DNA of 64,000 nucleotides from positions 109,208 to 173,207 of the forward strand of contig JAAYAW010000077.1 of assembly GCA_012719135.1 (NCBI GenBank), read 5' to 3'. The DNA is from Chloroflexota bacterium (GTDB lineage: Bacteria > Chloroflexota > Anaerolineae > UBA1429). The notes under the pieces are model-generated. The model made no database searches, was not told the DNA's origin, and saw only the letters and a program-made list of their open reading frames with translations. Both the position numbers and the translations under genes were made by a program. Positions within the stretch are counted from its first letter, which is position 1. Each line of letters opens with the position of its first letter. Of the stretch, positions 33,850 to 42,588 are shown in pieces.

Positions 33850-34422
33850 TCACTCTGAATCCAGGTCCTCTTCCAGCGAGAGGGCCATCAGGTAGCCGCG
33901 GGCTCGCTCTGCCTTCTCATAACGGTATACGATATCCCAAAAGCTCGCCGTGTGGCCCGGCTCTAGAAGGTGGACCATCTCGTGCAGTATGACATAGTCG
34001 AGCACGAACTCAGGCACCTGCGCGAGGCGATCCGAGATGCGGATGGTTCCCCTCGCCGGGGTACAGCTGCCGAATCGGCTGTTCTGGTTGCTCACAAAGC
34101 GTATGCTCTGCCAGGCGGCGGCGCCGCCCAGGTACCGCTGGTTCAGCCGCTCCGCCCTGGCCTGCAGATCCTCGTCGGAACGATAGTGCCGCTGTCGATC
34201 GCGCCTCGCCAGCATCCGCTCCACGAGCACCTGAACGGCCTGATCCAACTCTGAGGCTGGTATGTGGTTTGGGGCTCGCACTTCGAGCGTCCGCCAGTTC
34301 AGCAGCCGACCACTGATCGTCTTCCTGCGGCGCTCGCTCCGCACGATACGTACCTTCAGGCCGTCTTGCTCCCGCTCTTCGACGCTCTCAGAGCGCGCTG
34401 CCCCTCGTGTTGCTCCGGCCAC
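33850..34422 (-). CDS. YgjP-like metallopeptidase domain protein (DUF45)
   Basis: 190 residues from GTG 34422 (AGAGGTG upstream). The zinc motif HEMVH is in YVILHEMVHLLEPGH, with the family block SRFGSCTPARGTIRIS before it and FWDIVYRYEKAERARG after it. The N-terminus has the strand pattern KVRIVRSERRRKTISGRL. DUF45/YgjP proteins are minimal gluzincin-like domains, often next to restriction systems, but no such system is here. Substrate unknown. It is followed by aspA. Confidence 0.87.
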   Translation of the reverse strand: MAGATRGAARSESVEEREQDGLKVRIVRSERRRKTISGRLLNWRTLEVRAPNHIPASELDQAVQVLVERMLARRDRQRHYRSDEDLQARAERLNQRYLGGAAAWQSIRFVSNQNSRFGSCTPARGTIRISDRLAQVPEFVLDYVILHEMVHLLEPGHTASFWDIVYRYEKAERARGYLMALSLEEDLDSE

Positions 34423-34456
34423 GGCACACCTCTCGATCGCGCCTGGAAAACAGTAG

Positions 34457-34484
34457 CCCCCCGGGCCGCAAGCGGTCCGGGGGG
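34457..34484 (-). terminator. terminator of tRNA-Leu
   Basis: 12-bp stem (34457-34468 / 34473-34484, one G-U pair) with CAAG loop on the plus-strand view; on the minus strand it follows the tRNA by 6 nt and is followed by CTACTGTTTTCC. Confidence 0.8.
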
Positions 34485-34490
34485 AATCTG

Positions 34491-34575
34491 TGCCGAGAGA
34501 GGGATTTGAACCCTCACGGATCTAATATCCACTACGCCCTGAACGTAGCGCGTCTGCCGGTTCCGCCATCTCGGC
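34491..34575 (-). tRNA. tRNA-Leu (anticodon CAG)
   Basis: 85 nt with 7-bp acceptor stem (GCCGAGA/TCTCGGC), discriminator A, anticodon loop TTCAGGG in stem CTACG/CGTAG, a long class II variable arm, and the GGTTCAAATCC T arm. CCA is not encoded. Reads CUG. Confidence 0.96.
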
Positions 34576-34586
34576 TAGGCATCGGC

Positions 34587-34615
34587 ATAATAGCACCGTG
34601 GTACCAAGCTGTCAA
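34587..34615 (-). promoter_or_regulatory. promoter of tRNA-Leu
   Basis: Minus strand TTGACA (34610-34615), 17 bp, TATTAT (34587-34592). Start point about 5 nt upstream of the mature 5' end. Confidence 0.8.
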
Positions 34616-34638
34616 ACCGATGCACGATCTCGCGTCCC

Positions 34639-36330
34639 TCACGGGAGCGCCGGCGTGATCAGGCCCTGATCCCTCGCCTCCGCATACATCATGCGCTTTA
34701 CGGTAAGGTGCCACTCCGGCAGTGTGGCAAATCGCTCGCCGGAGCTCGCCATTGGAGCGATCTGTATTCCCATCACGGCCTTGTCAACGGCAAAGGTGTA
34801 CACCGGCTGATAGAGCAAGAGGGAAGGCACATCCTGCGAAAAGAGCTCCTGGAAGCGTTGATACAGGCTCCAACGCTGATCCACATCGGCCGTTCGGCGG
34901 GCCTCTGCCAGCAGCGCGTCCGCCTCGGAGCTGATGTAGTTGGCAAAGTTCACACTGTCCTCGTTCACCTGGCTCGAATGCCAGTAGGGATAGGGATCCG
35001 GGTCGGCCGGCAGGCTCTGCCATCCGCTGAGAACCGCATCGTACTGGCGCAGGCGCAGCCTTTGGCCTACCAGCTCCTCCCACTCAACAGATTCGGGAAC
35101 GGCGCGGATTCCGACTTCGGCCAGCTGTTCGCTGATCATTCTGATCATGGCGACTCGCGTGGCATCATCCCCGTTGGTCGCCAGCGAGAACTCCAGCCTT
35201 AGGTCTCCTCGCTCTCGCACGCCATCGCCGTCGTCATCAAACCAGCCAGCCTGCTCCAAGAGACTGCGGGACTTGCGGAGATCTCGTGCGTATTGGGTGA
35301 CATCCTGGTTGTGCGCCCAGGACTGCGGCAGGATGGGCGTATCGATCACCATCCCCTGGCCGTCCAGGATCTCGTCGACCAGCGCCTGGCGATCCAGGGC
35401 CCACATCATCGCCTGCCTCACGAGCCGGTCCTGAAAGATAGCTCGATCGAGATTCAGAAACACCAGGTTGTAGCCGGAAAGCGGAGCGGAGTATAGCTCC
35501 AGCTCCGGATCTTGCTGAACCTGCGCGATCTGTTGCGCCCCGACGCGCCCCATGCCCATGATCTCGCCTCGCTTGCGCGCTTCGAGGACTGAGGCGGAAT
35601 CCGGATGAAAGTACAGCTCTAGCCGATCCAGATACGGCCTGGCACCGTAGTACCCCTCGTATCTCGCCAGAACGATCCGCTGGGAGTCGATATCCTCCAC
35701 GGCAAAGGGCCCAGTCCCGATGGGCGTGGCGTTGTACGCGCTCCGGCTGAGAACAGAGACATCCACGCTCCCGAGCACATGCGCCGGGAGCAGGCCAATC
35801 GTGGTGTAGTCGAGGAACGGCGCAAAGGGCTCTCGCAGAATGAACCGGACCACATAGGTGTCCAACTGCTCGACCACCACAGTGCGCCACATGGTGGACA
35901 GGAACGACATCCCCTCGTACCCGTCATGCTGCATGACGTTCACAGTGAATACCACGTCGGATGACGTCACAGGGGCACCGTCATGCCAGGTGGCGTCCTG
36001 CCTGAGGAAAAAGGTGTACACCATCCCATAGCCCGAGACTTCCCATCGTTCGGCCAGATCGGGCTGTACGGTCCCCTGGGAGTCGACTCTCGTGAGGCCC
36101 GAGAACACGAGCGCTACCAGATCCTGGTCAACAGGATTGGCCTGGGAAAGCACCGGATTGATGAACATCGGGCTTCCGGCGATGCCCTCGGTGTATGTGC
36201 CCCCTGCCTCGGGAACCATGACCGTTGTCGCCGTAAGCGCCACATATCCCAGAACAGCCGTCAGCACCAGCGCGGCCGCAAGCGCGATTACGACCTGCAG
36301 CCTGACGCGACCCGACGCAGCATGCACCAT
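34639..36330 (-). CDS. peptide/oligopeptide ABC transporter substrate-binding protein (SBP_bac_5)
   Basis: 563 residues. One N-terminal hydrophobic helix (LQVVIALAAALVLTAVLGYVAL) as signal or anchor, with no lipobox. The body is a DppA/OppA-type binding protein: GGTYTEGIAGSPMFINPVLS, LVFSGLTRVDSQG, TFFLRQDATWHDGAPVTSSDV, LYFHPDSASVLEARKRGE, VNFANYISSEADALLAEAR. It should bind peptides or related solutes outside the membrane. ATG 36330 lies 8 nt after the secG stop without a ribosome site, so coupling is likely. The permease and ATPase genes are not in the neighbourhood. Confidence 0.9.
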   Translation of the reverse strand: MVHAASGRVRLQVVIALAAALVLTAVLGYVALTATTVMVPEAGGTYTEGIAGSPMFINPVLSQANPVDQDLVALVFSGLTRVDSQGTVQPDLAERWEVSGYGMVYTFFLRQDATWHDGAPVTSSDVVFTVNVMQHDGYEGMSFLSTMWRTVVVEQLDTYVVRFILREPFAPFLDYTTIGLLPAHVLGSVDVSVLSRSAYNATPIGTGPFAVEDIDSQRIVLARYEGYYGARPYLDRLELYFHPDSASVLEARKRGEIMGMGRVGAQQIAQVQQDPELELYSAPLSGYNLVFLNLDRAIFQDRLVRQAMMWALDRQALVDEILDGQGMVIDTPILPQSWAHNQDVTQYARDLRKSRSLLEQAGWFDDDGDGVRERGDLRLEFSLATNGDDATRVAMIRMISEQLAEVGIRAVPESVEWEELVGQRLRLRQYDAVLSGWQSLPADPDPYPYWHSSQVNEDSVNFANYISSEADALLAEARRTADVDQRWSLYQRFQELFSQDVPSLLLYQPVYTFAVDKAVMGIQIAPMASSGERFATLPEWHLTVKRMMYAEARDQGLITPALP

Positions 36331-36338
36331 AGGGGAAC

Positions 36339-36554
36339 CTAGATCAGCACGTTGACGAGCGACGTGACAAAGAACGTCACCGCCAAGACGATGGTAAAGT
36401 TGTGCAGGGTCTTCTCAATGCCCCGGCGCGTCCGGAAGACGCCGCTATCCCCCCCCAGAAGTCCTCCCAAGCTACCCTGCTTGCCCTGAAGTAGGATGAC
36501 GGCAATCAACGCAACAGAAACGATGATCTGGATGATATCGAGGTATACCTGCAA
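36339..36554 (-). CDS. secG: protein-export membrane protein SecG
   Basis: 71 residues from TTG 36554, chosen because GGAGGG is 4 nt upstream; an ATG at 36596 would add 14 unlikely residues. Two membrane helices (IIQIIVSVALIAVILLQ and FTIVLAVTFFVTSLVNVLI) flank the conserved loop GKQGSLGGLLGGDSGVF. It is the accessory subunit of the SecYEG translocon. It is followed by the peptide-binding protein gene. Confidence 0.93.
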   Translation of the reverse strand: MQVYLDIIQIIVSVALIAVILLQGKQGSLGGLLGGDSGVFRTRRGIEKTLHNFTIVLAVTFFVTSLVNVLI

Positions 36555-36601
36555 GATGCCCTCCTGCACGGAGCAGATCGCATATACTCGGCTCATCGAC
36601 G

Positions 36602-36630
36602 ATTATACCATGCGGGTATGGGGGCGGCAA
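36602..36630 (-). promoter_or_regulatory. promoter of secG
   Basis: Minus strand TTGCCG (36625-36630), 17 bp, exact TATAAT (36602-36607). Confidence 0.6.
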
Positions 36631-36716
36631 CAACTGGCAGCGCGCAGGCCAGGCAGCCCCCCCCCCGCAAATCCGCCGTCGCGCGGGCCATATCCGTCTG
36701 CCGTGGTTCAACAGGT

Positions 36717-36745
36717 TTGACAGGCCCACCTCGTTCGTGTACAAT
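36717..36745 (+). promoter_or_regulatory. promoter of the tRNA-Phe/Gly/Cys-rpsT cluster
   Basis: Exact TTGACA (36717-36722), 17 bp, TACAAT (36740-36745). Start point near 36752, 12 nt before tRNA-Phe. Confidence 0.82.
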
Positions 36746-36763
36746 CTCCGATGCTACAGTAGT

Positions 36764-36836
36764 GCCGAGGTAGCTCAGTCGGTAGAGCACTTGACTGAAA
36801 ATCAAGGTGTCCCCAGTTCAAGTCTGGGCTTCGGCA
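36764..36836 (+). tRNA. tRNA-Phe (anticodon GAA)
   Basis: 73 nt. Acceptor GCCGAGG/CTTCGGC with one G-U pair and discriminator A, D arm TAGCTCAGTCGGTAGAGC, anticodon loop CTGAAAA, T arm CCCAG-TTCAAGT-CTGGG. Third position of CCA is not encoded (CC then T). Confidence 0.96.
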
Positions 36837-36860
36837 CCTGACGGAGGCTCCGTCAGCGAC

Positions 36861-36935
36861 GCGGAAGTGGCTCAGTGGTAGAGCATCTCCTTGCCAAGGA
36901 GAGGGTCGCGAGTTCGAATCTCGTCTTCCGCTCCA
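36861..36935 (+). tRNA. tRNA-Gly (anticodon GCC), CCA encoded
   Basis: Acceptor GCGGAAG/CTTCCGC, discriminator T at 36932, then CCA in the DNA (36933-36935). Anticodon loop TTGCCAA in stem TCTCC/GGAGA; T arm GCGAG-TTCGAAT-CTCGT. Confidence 0.96.
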
Positions 36936-36985
36936 GCCAAGGCGCGGTTCCTTGCTCAGGCGGAGAAGGAACCGCGCTCCATTGC

Positions 36986-37057
36986 GGCGACGTAGCCAAG
37001 TGGTTAAGGCAGGGGTCTGCAAAACCCCCACCGTCGGTTCGAGTCCGACCGTCGCCT
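36986..37057 (+). tRNA. tRNA-Cys (anticodon GCA)
   Basis: 72 nt. Acceptor GGCGACG/CGTCGCC, discriminator T, anticodon loop CTGCAAA in stem GGGGT/ACCCC, T arm GTCGG-TTCGAGT-CCGAC. CCA not encoded. Confidence 0.96.
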
Positions 37058-37094
37058 TCAGTGTTCGGTCCAGTAGATACTCGGGAGGGTCAAG

Positions 37095-37361
37095 TTGGCC
37101 AATACAGCTTCAGCAATCAAGCGTGTGCGCCAGGAAGCCAAGCGCCGGGCCAGGAATCATGCCGTCAAGTCCAGAATGCGCACGTTCATCAAGTATGCGG
37201 ATAGCGCCATCGCTGCGGGCGACCGTGAGGCCGCAGAGCAGGCTGTCCGCACAGCGATCAGCGAGATTGACCGGGCAGCCTCCAAAGGCGTGATCCACAA
37301 CAACAACGCCTCCCGGAACAAGTCCCGCCTGATGCTGCATCTGAACGATCTGGCCCAGTAG
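37095..37361 (+). CDS. rpsT: 30S ribosomal protein S20
   Basis: 88 residues from TTG 37095 with GGGAGGG 5 nt upstream. Typical all-helical basic protein: MANTASAIKRVRQEAKRRAR, NHAVKSRMRTFIK, and the C-terminal AASKGVIHNNNASRNKSRL. It binds 16S rRNA early in 30S assembly. The TTG start is a known way to limit S20 synthesis in E. coli, where S20 represses its own translation; similar control here is inference. It follows the tRNA cluster by 37 nt. Confidence 0.97.
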   Translation: MANTASAIKRVRQEAKRRARNHAVKSRMRTFIKYADSAIAAGDREAAEQAVRTAISEIDRAASKGVIHNNNASRNKSRLMLHLNDLAQ

Positions 37362-37403
37362 CAGGGTTAGCGTCCCGGCACCCTTCGCATGCTTTTTGGC
37401 AAG

Positions 37404-37430
37404 ACCATCGCTCCTCACCGGGGCGGTGGT
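37404..37430 (+). terminator. terminator after rpsT
   Basis: ACCATCGCTCC (37404-37414), TCACC loop, GGGGCGGTGGT (37420-37430; two G-U pairs), then TCTTTGCGTT. Confidence 0.75.
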
Positions 37431-37510
37431 TCTTTGCGTTCAGGATCGTATCGATACGTTAGGCCAGGATCCGCCCCCGTCCCATCTGGTCGACCACGGA
37501 GGATAGCAGT

Positions 37511-38278
37511 GTGACAGCAGATGCCAAAGAGGATCGCGCCATCGAGCTAGGGCACCCAAGCTACGTGTGGCGAGCCGGCCAGGACCGTCGACTGGCCATG
37601 ATCCAGGAGCGTCTGCCCATCGGAGGCCGGCGGGTTCTCGATGTCGGCTGTGGCCTGGGCCTCTATCTGGAGCGCTTTGCAGCACTCGGGGCTGAGGCAC
37701 ATGGCGTCGACGTAGATCCTGAGCGAGTTGCCATGGCTCAGGCGCGCCACCCCCATGTTCGGCTGGGCTACATGGAGCATCTGCCCTACGAAGACGGTTC
37801 CTTTGACCTGGTCTTTGCCAACGAGGTGCTGGAACACGTCCAGGACGATCTGCAGGCGGTCCAAGATGCGTGTCGCGTGCTTGCGCCTGGCGGGCATCTG
37901 GCGTTCTTCGTGCCGAACCGCCTCTATCCCTTTGAAACGCATGGATGGTACTGGCGCGGCAAGTATCGCTTTGGCAACATCCCTCTGATCAACTATCTCC
38001 CGGATAGCCTGCGGAACAGGCTGTGTCCACACGTTCGCGCCTACACTCGCCGGCAGCTTCGAGCGCTCTTCCGATCTCTCCCCGGTGAGATTGTAGAACA
38101 CCGCTGCATCTATGCTGGCTATGACAACATCGTGGCTCGCCGGCCACGCCTTGGCAGGATCGCTCAGGCCATCAGCTACTGGCTGGAGCGTACGCCGCTG
38201 CAGTGGTTCGGTCTATCGCACCTGATCATCTTTGCCAAGGCAGGTCCGTCGTACACCCATTCGGAAAGTGTGAACTGA
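37511..38278 (+). CDS. class I SAM-dependent methyltransferase
   Basis: 255 residues from GTG 37511, GGAGG 8-9 nt upstream. Motif I LDVGCGLGLYLERFA, acidic residue at the end of strand 2 (HGVDVDPERVAMAQ), motif near FDLVFANEVLEHV, and APGGHLAFFVPNRLYP. The C-terminus is that of sugar/quinone-type Methyltransf_11 proteins (YTRRQLRALFRSL). Substrate unknown. The stop is directly followed by the RACo-like gene with no gap, suggesting joint function or at least joint expression. Confidence 0.87.
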   Translation: MTADAKEDRAIELGHPSYVWRAGQDRRLAMIQERLPIGGRRVLDVGCGLGLYLERFAALGAEAHGVDVDPERVAMAQARHPHVRLGYMEHLPYEDGSFDLVFANEVLEHVQDDLQAVQDACRVLAPGGHLAFFVPNRLYPFETHGWYWRGKYRFGNIPLINYLPDSLRNRLCPHVRAYTRRQLRALFRSLPGEIVEHRCIYAGYDNIVARRPRLGRIAQAISYWLERTPLQWFGLSHLIIFAKAGPSYTHSESVN

Positions 38279-40114
38279 ATGCCAGTACGTTTCCTTCCCA
38301 ACGATGCACAGCATGAGGCCCAGTCAGGCGAAACCATTCTTCAAGTGGCTGAACGTGCTGGCATACCCATCGAACGCGTCTGCGGCGGACGCGGAACCTG
38401 CGGCAAGTGCCGTGTGGTTGTGGTTGAAGGCGAACTCAGCCCTCTCACCTCATCAGAACGATCCAGTCTGAGCCCGGAGCAACTGAGCGCGGGCTATCGG
38501 CTTGCGTGCCAGGCACGGGTTACTTCATCTGAGGATGTGCTCCTGCGCATTCCAGCCGAGTCGCAAGTTGAGCCCGTACGGATACTCTCCTCAGGCACAT
38601 CCGATGTGGCGCCACAGGATCCCTGGGTGACGCGCCATCACCTGCAAGTGCCTCCAGCCGGGCTCGCCGATCAGACTGCCGACCTCGATGCCGTTCTGGC
38701 GGTGTGGCGATCCCGCTATTCTGACCCCCTCCGCCTGGACCTGTCGGCCCTGCGGCAGCTTCCCGCCGCCCTTCGCGAAGAGGATGGCAGGATCACCCTC
38801 ATCAAAGCTCGCGACAGGGTCATTGATGTGCGAGCCGGCCACGCCACCACGCCCCTCATGGGGATAGCGTTCGACATAGGCACCACAACCGTCGTCGGCT
38901 TTCTGATGGATCTCGAGACGGGAGAGGAACTGGCCGTCGCCTCCGAGCTCAACCCGCAGACAAAGCACGGAGACAACGTCATTGCACGAATCGAGTACGC
39001 GGAGAGCCAGGCGGGGCTGGAATCACTACAGGCTGAAATCGTCGGTGCGTTGAACCGCATCATCGACGCCACAACCAAGGCCGAGGGATGCGCCCGGGAA
39101 GACGTGCTGGCAGCAACGGTTGTCGGAAACACGACGATGCAGCATCTTCTGCTTGGCATCAGTCCCGTTCATTTGGCACGCTCACCGTATGTGCCAGTGT
39201 ACACCACGGCGCAGTGCGTTGCGGCGAAGGATCTCAAGTTGGGTTGCCACCCGGAAGCGTGTATCTGGTTGCTTCCGAATATCGCAGGCTGGGTTGGAGC
39301 CGATACTGTGGCCGTGCTTCTGGCCACCGGCATTTACCTCGATGCCGAACCCGCCCTGGCCATCGACATCGGCACCAACGGAGAAATGGCCATGGGCTCG
39401 CGAGAGAGGCTGATCGCGTGCTCAACGGCGGCGGGGCCCGCCTTTGAGGGGGCACACATATCCTGTGGCATGAGGGCTTCGTCCGGAGCCATTGAGCAAG
39501 TCTGGGTAGACGATGAGGTACACTGGCGAGCCATCGCAGACGCTCCCGCGCGCGGAGTCTGTGGATCCGGCCTAGTAGACGCGATCTCTGAGCTGCTACG
39601 TGTGGGCGTGATCGACAACCAGGGGCGCATGGGCAATCCTGAGGCCCTGGCCGCCCGGGGATTGCGCCATCTGGCCCATCGGCTCCAGGGAGAGAACCGG
39701 CACAGAGTGTTCCATCTGACAGGATCAGATGATTCGGAAAACGGCAGCCTTGTCAGCCTCACACAGCGGGATGTTCGTGAACTCCAGCTGGCAAAGGGTG
39801 CGGTGCGAGCCGGCATCGAGATCATGATGAAAGAACTGGGGCTACACGCCGAAGACATCCGCAAGGTCTACCTGGCTGGTGCCTTTGGCAACTACATACA
39901 GCCCTCCAGCGCTCTGGGAATCGGCCTCCTCCCCAGCTTTCCGAACGCGCAGCTGTTGCCAGTCGGCAACGCCGCAGGATCGGGCGCGCGGCAGGCCCTG
40001 CTCTCGTATCGGGCCTGCGAGATCGCCAGCGAGCTTCCCTCACGAGTGGAGTACCTCGAACTATCGGGGCGTCCGGATTTCCAGGAGGAGTTTGTGGAAG
40101 CGATGCTCTTTTAG
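38279..40114 (+). CDS. RACo-like ferredoxin/ASKHA protein (reductive activator of corrinoid proteins, DUF4445)
   Basis: 611 residues. An N-terminal 2Fe-2S domain has C-x5-C-x2-C (CGGRGTCGKC, about residues 36-45) and the fourth Cys in YRLACQAR. A linker (about 95-195) leads to the ASKHA ATPase fold: IAFDIGTTTVVGFLMDL, LAIDIGTNGEMAMGSRERL, TAAGPAFEGAHISCGM, VYLAGAFGNYIQPSSALGIG. Known RACo proteins reduce Co(II) corrinoid proteins to Co(I) using ATP, in Wood-Ljungdahl CO metabolism and in methyl-group transfer. No corrinoid protein or methyltransferase partner of the MtgB/MtbA kind is in the window. Start ATG 38279 abuts the upstream stop. Confidence 0.92.
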   Translation: MPVRFLPNDAQHEAQSGETILQVAERAGIPIERVCGGRGTCGKCRVVVVEGELSPLTSSERSSLSPEQLSAGYRLACQARVTSSEDVLLRIPAESQVEPVRILSSGTSDVAPQDPWVTRHHLQVPPAGLADQTADLDAVLAVWRSRYSDPLRLDLSALRQLPAALREEDGRITLIKARDRVIDVRAGHATTPLMGIAFDIGTTTVVGFLMDLETGEELAVASELNPQTKHGDNVIARIEYAESQAGLESLQAEIVGALNRIIDATTKAEGCAREDVLAATVVGNTTMQHLLLGISPVHLARSPYVPVYTTAQCVAAKDLKLGCHPEACIWLLPNIAGWVGADTVAVLLATGIYLDAEPALAIDIGTNGEMAMGSRERLIACSTAAGPAFEGAHISCGMRASSGAIEQVWVDDEVHWRAIADAPARGVCGSGLVDAISELLRVGVIDNQGRMGNPEALAARGLRHLAHRLQGENRHRVFHLTGSDDSENGSLVSLTQRDVRELQLAKGAVRAGIEIMMKELGLHAEDIRKVYLAGAFGNYIQPSSALGIGLLPSFPNAQLLPVGNAAGSGARQALLSYRACEIASELPSRVEYLELSGRPDFQEEFVEAMLF

Positions 40115-40139
40115 CACAGGAGCCCGAGAGCCGGTAGCT

Positions 40140-40168
40140 TTGACAGCCCTCCCGTCCTTCTGTATAAT
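40140..40168 (+). promoter_or_regulatory. exact-consensus promoter of gap
   Basis: TTGACA (40140-40145), 17 bp, TATAAT (40163-40168). Start point near 40175, so the gap mRNA has a leader of about 150 nt (40175-40324) in which I recognise no known riboswitch. Confidence 0.87.
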
Positions 40169-40324
40169 CCGTAGGGTTGAGGTTCCGGCGGCCCCACCCG
40201 CTCAAGTTATCGGCACGCGCCGTACACAACCTGATCGGGCAGCGGGTGTTCGCCTCAGGGCTATGCCGGTGCCAGGCACGTCTTTACAGCATCGCGTTTC
40301 TGCGAAGGATGAAAGGAGCCCGAT

Positions 40325-41338
40325 ATGGTGATCAAGGTTGGCATCAACGGATTTGGACGCATCGGCCGTCAGGCCTTCAAGGCGATTGCGGCAAAATACA
40401 GCGGCGAGATCGAGGTTGTGGGCGTAAACGACCTCTTTCCTCCCGAAAGCTTCCGGCTCCTCCTAAAGTACGATTCGACCTACGGGCAGTTTCCCGGAAC
40501 CGTCGAGACCGTCAGCGATGGCCTCTTGGTGAACGGCAAGAAGATACGCTTTGCGGCTGAGCGCAATCCGGCGGACCTTCCTTGGGGCGAGTTAGGTGTG
40601 GATGTCGTCATCGAGTCCACCGGCTTTTTCACCGATGCCACCAAGGCCAAAGCTCACCTGGATGCCGGCGCAAAGAAAGTCGTCATCAGTGCCCCGGCCA
40701 CCAACGAAGACATCACGATCGTGCTGGGCGTCAATGATGATATGTACGACCCTGCCAAGCACACGATCATCTCCAACGCCTCCTGCACCACCAACTGCCT
40801 GGCTCCGGCCGCCAAGGTTGTCCATGACAGGTGGGGCATCGTCAAGGGCCTCATGACCACGATTCACTCGTACACGAGCGACCAGCAACTCCTGGATACC
40901 CCTCACCGGGATCCTCGTCGGGCGCGGTCGGCCGGGCTCAACATCGTGCCCACAAGCACCGGTGCCGCCAAGGCCGTTGCTCTGGTCATTCCCGAGCTCA
41001 AGGGCAAGTTCGATGGCATGTCCATGCGCGTGCCCACCCCGACGGTGTCCATTGTCGACTTTGTGGCAGAACTCAAGAACAAGACCACGCTCGATGAGAT
41101 GATCGCGGCCTTTGACGAAGCCGCTGCCGGGCCCATGAAGGGGATCCTGGGCGTATCTCATGAGCCGCTCGTGTCGTCCGACTTCCGCGGCGATGCGCGA
41201 TCCAGCATCATCGATGCAGCCTCGTGCTCCGTCATGGACGGGAACATGGTCAAGGTGATCAGCTGGTATGACAACGAGTGGGGTTACTCCAACCGCCTCG
41301 CAGATCTGATTGCTCTGATGGGCAAGAAGGGCTTCTAG
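40325..41338 (+). CDS. gap: glyceraldehyde-3-phosphate dehydrogenase, type I
   Basis: 337 residues from ATG 40325 with AAAGGAG upstream. NAD domain [17 protein letters not shown] with Asp in VVGVNDLF (NAD preference), catalytic Cys in [12 protein letters not shown], His in [11 protein letters not shown], and [15 protein letters not shown] at the end. It oxidises and phosphorylates glyceraldehyde-3-phosphate in glycolysis. A strong promoter and terminator make it a separate, highly expressed unit. Confidence 0.98.
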   Translation: MVIKVGINGFGRIGRQAFKAIAAKYSGEIEVVGVNDLFPPESFRLLLKYDSTYGQFPGTVETVSDGLLVNGKKIRFAAERNPADLPWGELGVDVVIESTGFFTDATKAKAHLDAGAKKVVISAPATNEDITIVLGVNDDMYDPAKHTIISNASCTTNCLAPAAKVVHDRWGIVKGLMTTIHSYTSDQQLLDTPHRDPRRARSAGLNIVPTSTGAAKAVALVIPELKGKFDGMSMRVPTPTVSIVDFVAELKNKTTLDEMIAAFDEAAAGPMKGILGVSHEPLVSSDFRGDARSSIIDAASCSVMDGNMVKVISWYDNEWGYSNRLADLIALMGKKGF

Positions 41339-41354
41339 TCGCCTTTCAGTAAAC

Positions 41355-41390
41355 ATGACGGGCGCCTGGCTTGTGCCAGGCGCCCGTCAT
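41355..41390. terminator. bidirectional terminator between gap and the FemAB gene
   Basis: Perfect 16-bp inverted repeat (41355-41370 / 41375-41390) with loop TTGT between convergent genes; TGCGTTTCC follows on the plus strand and TTTACTG on the minus strand. Confidence 0.83.
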
Positions 41391-41402
41391 TGCGTTTCCG
41401 AG

Positions 41403-42437
41403 CTAAGCGCTCGTCTGCCTGCTCCCGCGCGACCAGATCCGCTCAAGCAGCCAGTATGCCGGCGCGATGTAGGCATAGTCGTAGGCGCCCACGTAGCGAA
41501 CGACCTCGCCCCCAAAACCTTCCTTGAAGCGCTGAATCCCGCCGAGGCCATCCTCGACGCCTCCAGCATCCACATCGGAGATACCCCACAGGTCATACTG
41601 CCGGCAGCCCTCGGAGCGCGCCCATTGCATCGCACGCCACTGCAGCTGGTGGTTCGGCATCAACTCGCGCCCGCTGTTACTGGATGCCCCGTACATGTAC
41701 CACGCCTGGCGATTGAACGAAAAGGGCATGAGTGCCGCCAGAGGCTCGTCATCACACAGGGCGATGAGCAGGCGTACACGCCCGTGCGCCGCAAACAGCT
41801 CATAGGCCCGCTCGTAATAGGCCCGGCTGTGTATCGCAAAACCGTCGCGTGCTCCTGTGACCGTCATCAGATCGTAAAAGGTCCCCAGCGACTCGTGGCC
41901 AGCAACCCGCACCATGACGCCCCTGCGCGAGGAGAGGCGGATATTGTAGCGCCATTTGCTCTTCATCCTGGCCAGAAGGCTGTCCTCATCGCCCTGAAGG
42001 TCCACGATCACTGTCCGACGCGGCTGGATCGTCCTCGAACCAGGGCGAAAGCCCCGCTCCCTCAGCCGGGAGTGAGAGACCTCCTCATCATCGCGCCATT
42101 CGGGCTCGACCTTGAGCACAACGGCACGTGCCTGGCGTGCATGGGCGTGAACCGCTCGCCAGAGCTCGCCCTCCACCTCGGGATCCGCAACCGCAAAGGC
42201 CGGCCCCTTGGGGATATAGGCCATCGTCACAGGCCCAATCCGACGATACAGCACCTGCGCTCCCGCCACGGGTGAGCCATCCTGTTCGATCGCCACCCTC
42301 CAGGGAGACCAGCCAAAGTCGCCCTTTAGCTCTCCCCAGTCCCACGTCTGTAGAAGATGCCCTCTGGGATCCTGCGAGATAAGCCTATCCCAAGCGACCG
42401 CATCCAGAGTGCTTTCCAGTGAATCGATGACGCGCAT
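41403..42437 (-). CDS. FemAB-family peptidoglycan bridge aminoacyltransferase
   Basis: 344 residues with two GNAT-like halves. Family pieces: HLLQTWDWGELKGDFGWSP, YIPKGPAFA, MKSKWRYNIRLSSRRGV, WYMYGASSNSGRELMPNHQL, YDLWGISDVD and GIQRFKEGFGGEVVRY. FemX/FmhB-type enzymes add the first amino acid of the interpeptide bridge to lipid II from aminoacyl-tRNA. The helical coiled arm is short. Amino acid used is unknown. It is divergent from the surface-glycan cluster. Confidence 0.88.
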   Translation of the reverse strand: MRVIDSLESTLDAVAWDRLISQDPRGHLLQTWDWGELKGDFGWSPWRVAIEQDGSPVAGAQVLYRRIGPVTMAYIPKGPAFAVADPEVEGELWRAVHAHARQARAVVLKVEPEWRDDEEVSHSRLRERGFRPGSRTIQPRRTVIVDLQGDEDSLLARMKSKWRYNIRLSSRRGVMVRVAGHESLGTFYDLMTVTGARDGFAIHSRAYYERAYELFAAHGRVRLLIALCDDEPLAALMPFSFNRQAWYMYGASSNSGRELMPNHQLQWRAMQWARSEGCRQYDLWGISDVDAGGVEDGLGGIQRFKEGFGGEVVRYVGAYDYAYIAPAYWLLERIWSRGSRQTSA

Positions 42438-42525
42438 CGCCCCTCCCCAAGGCGGCTATCCTGAATAGCGATTATACCACAGGCCCAGCGGCACGCCTGC
42501 CGCGCCGTCCCTGAGCATGCGATCG

Positions 42526-42554
42526 TTGACCGGCTTACTCGCCGCCGCTATACT
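42526..42554 (+). promoter_or_regulatory. promoter of the surface-glycan cluster
   Basis: TTGACC (42526-42531), 17 bp, TATACT (42549-42554). Start point near 42561; leader of about 28 nt to ATG 42589. Confidence 0.75.
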
Positions 42555-42588
42555 CTGATCGCCCTAACGGCACTGAGGGGAGTTGGTA

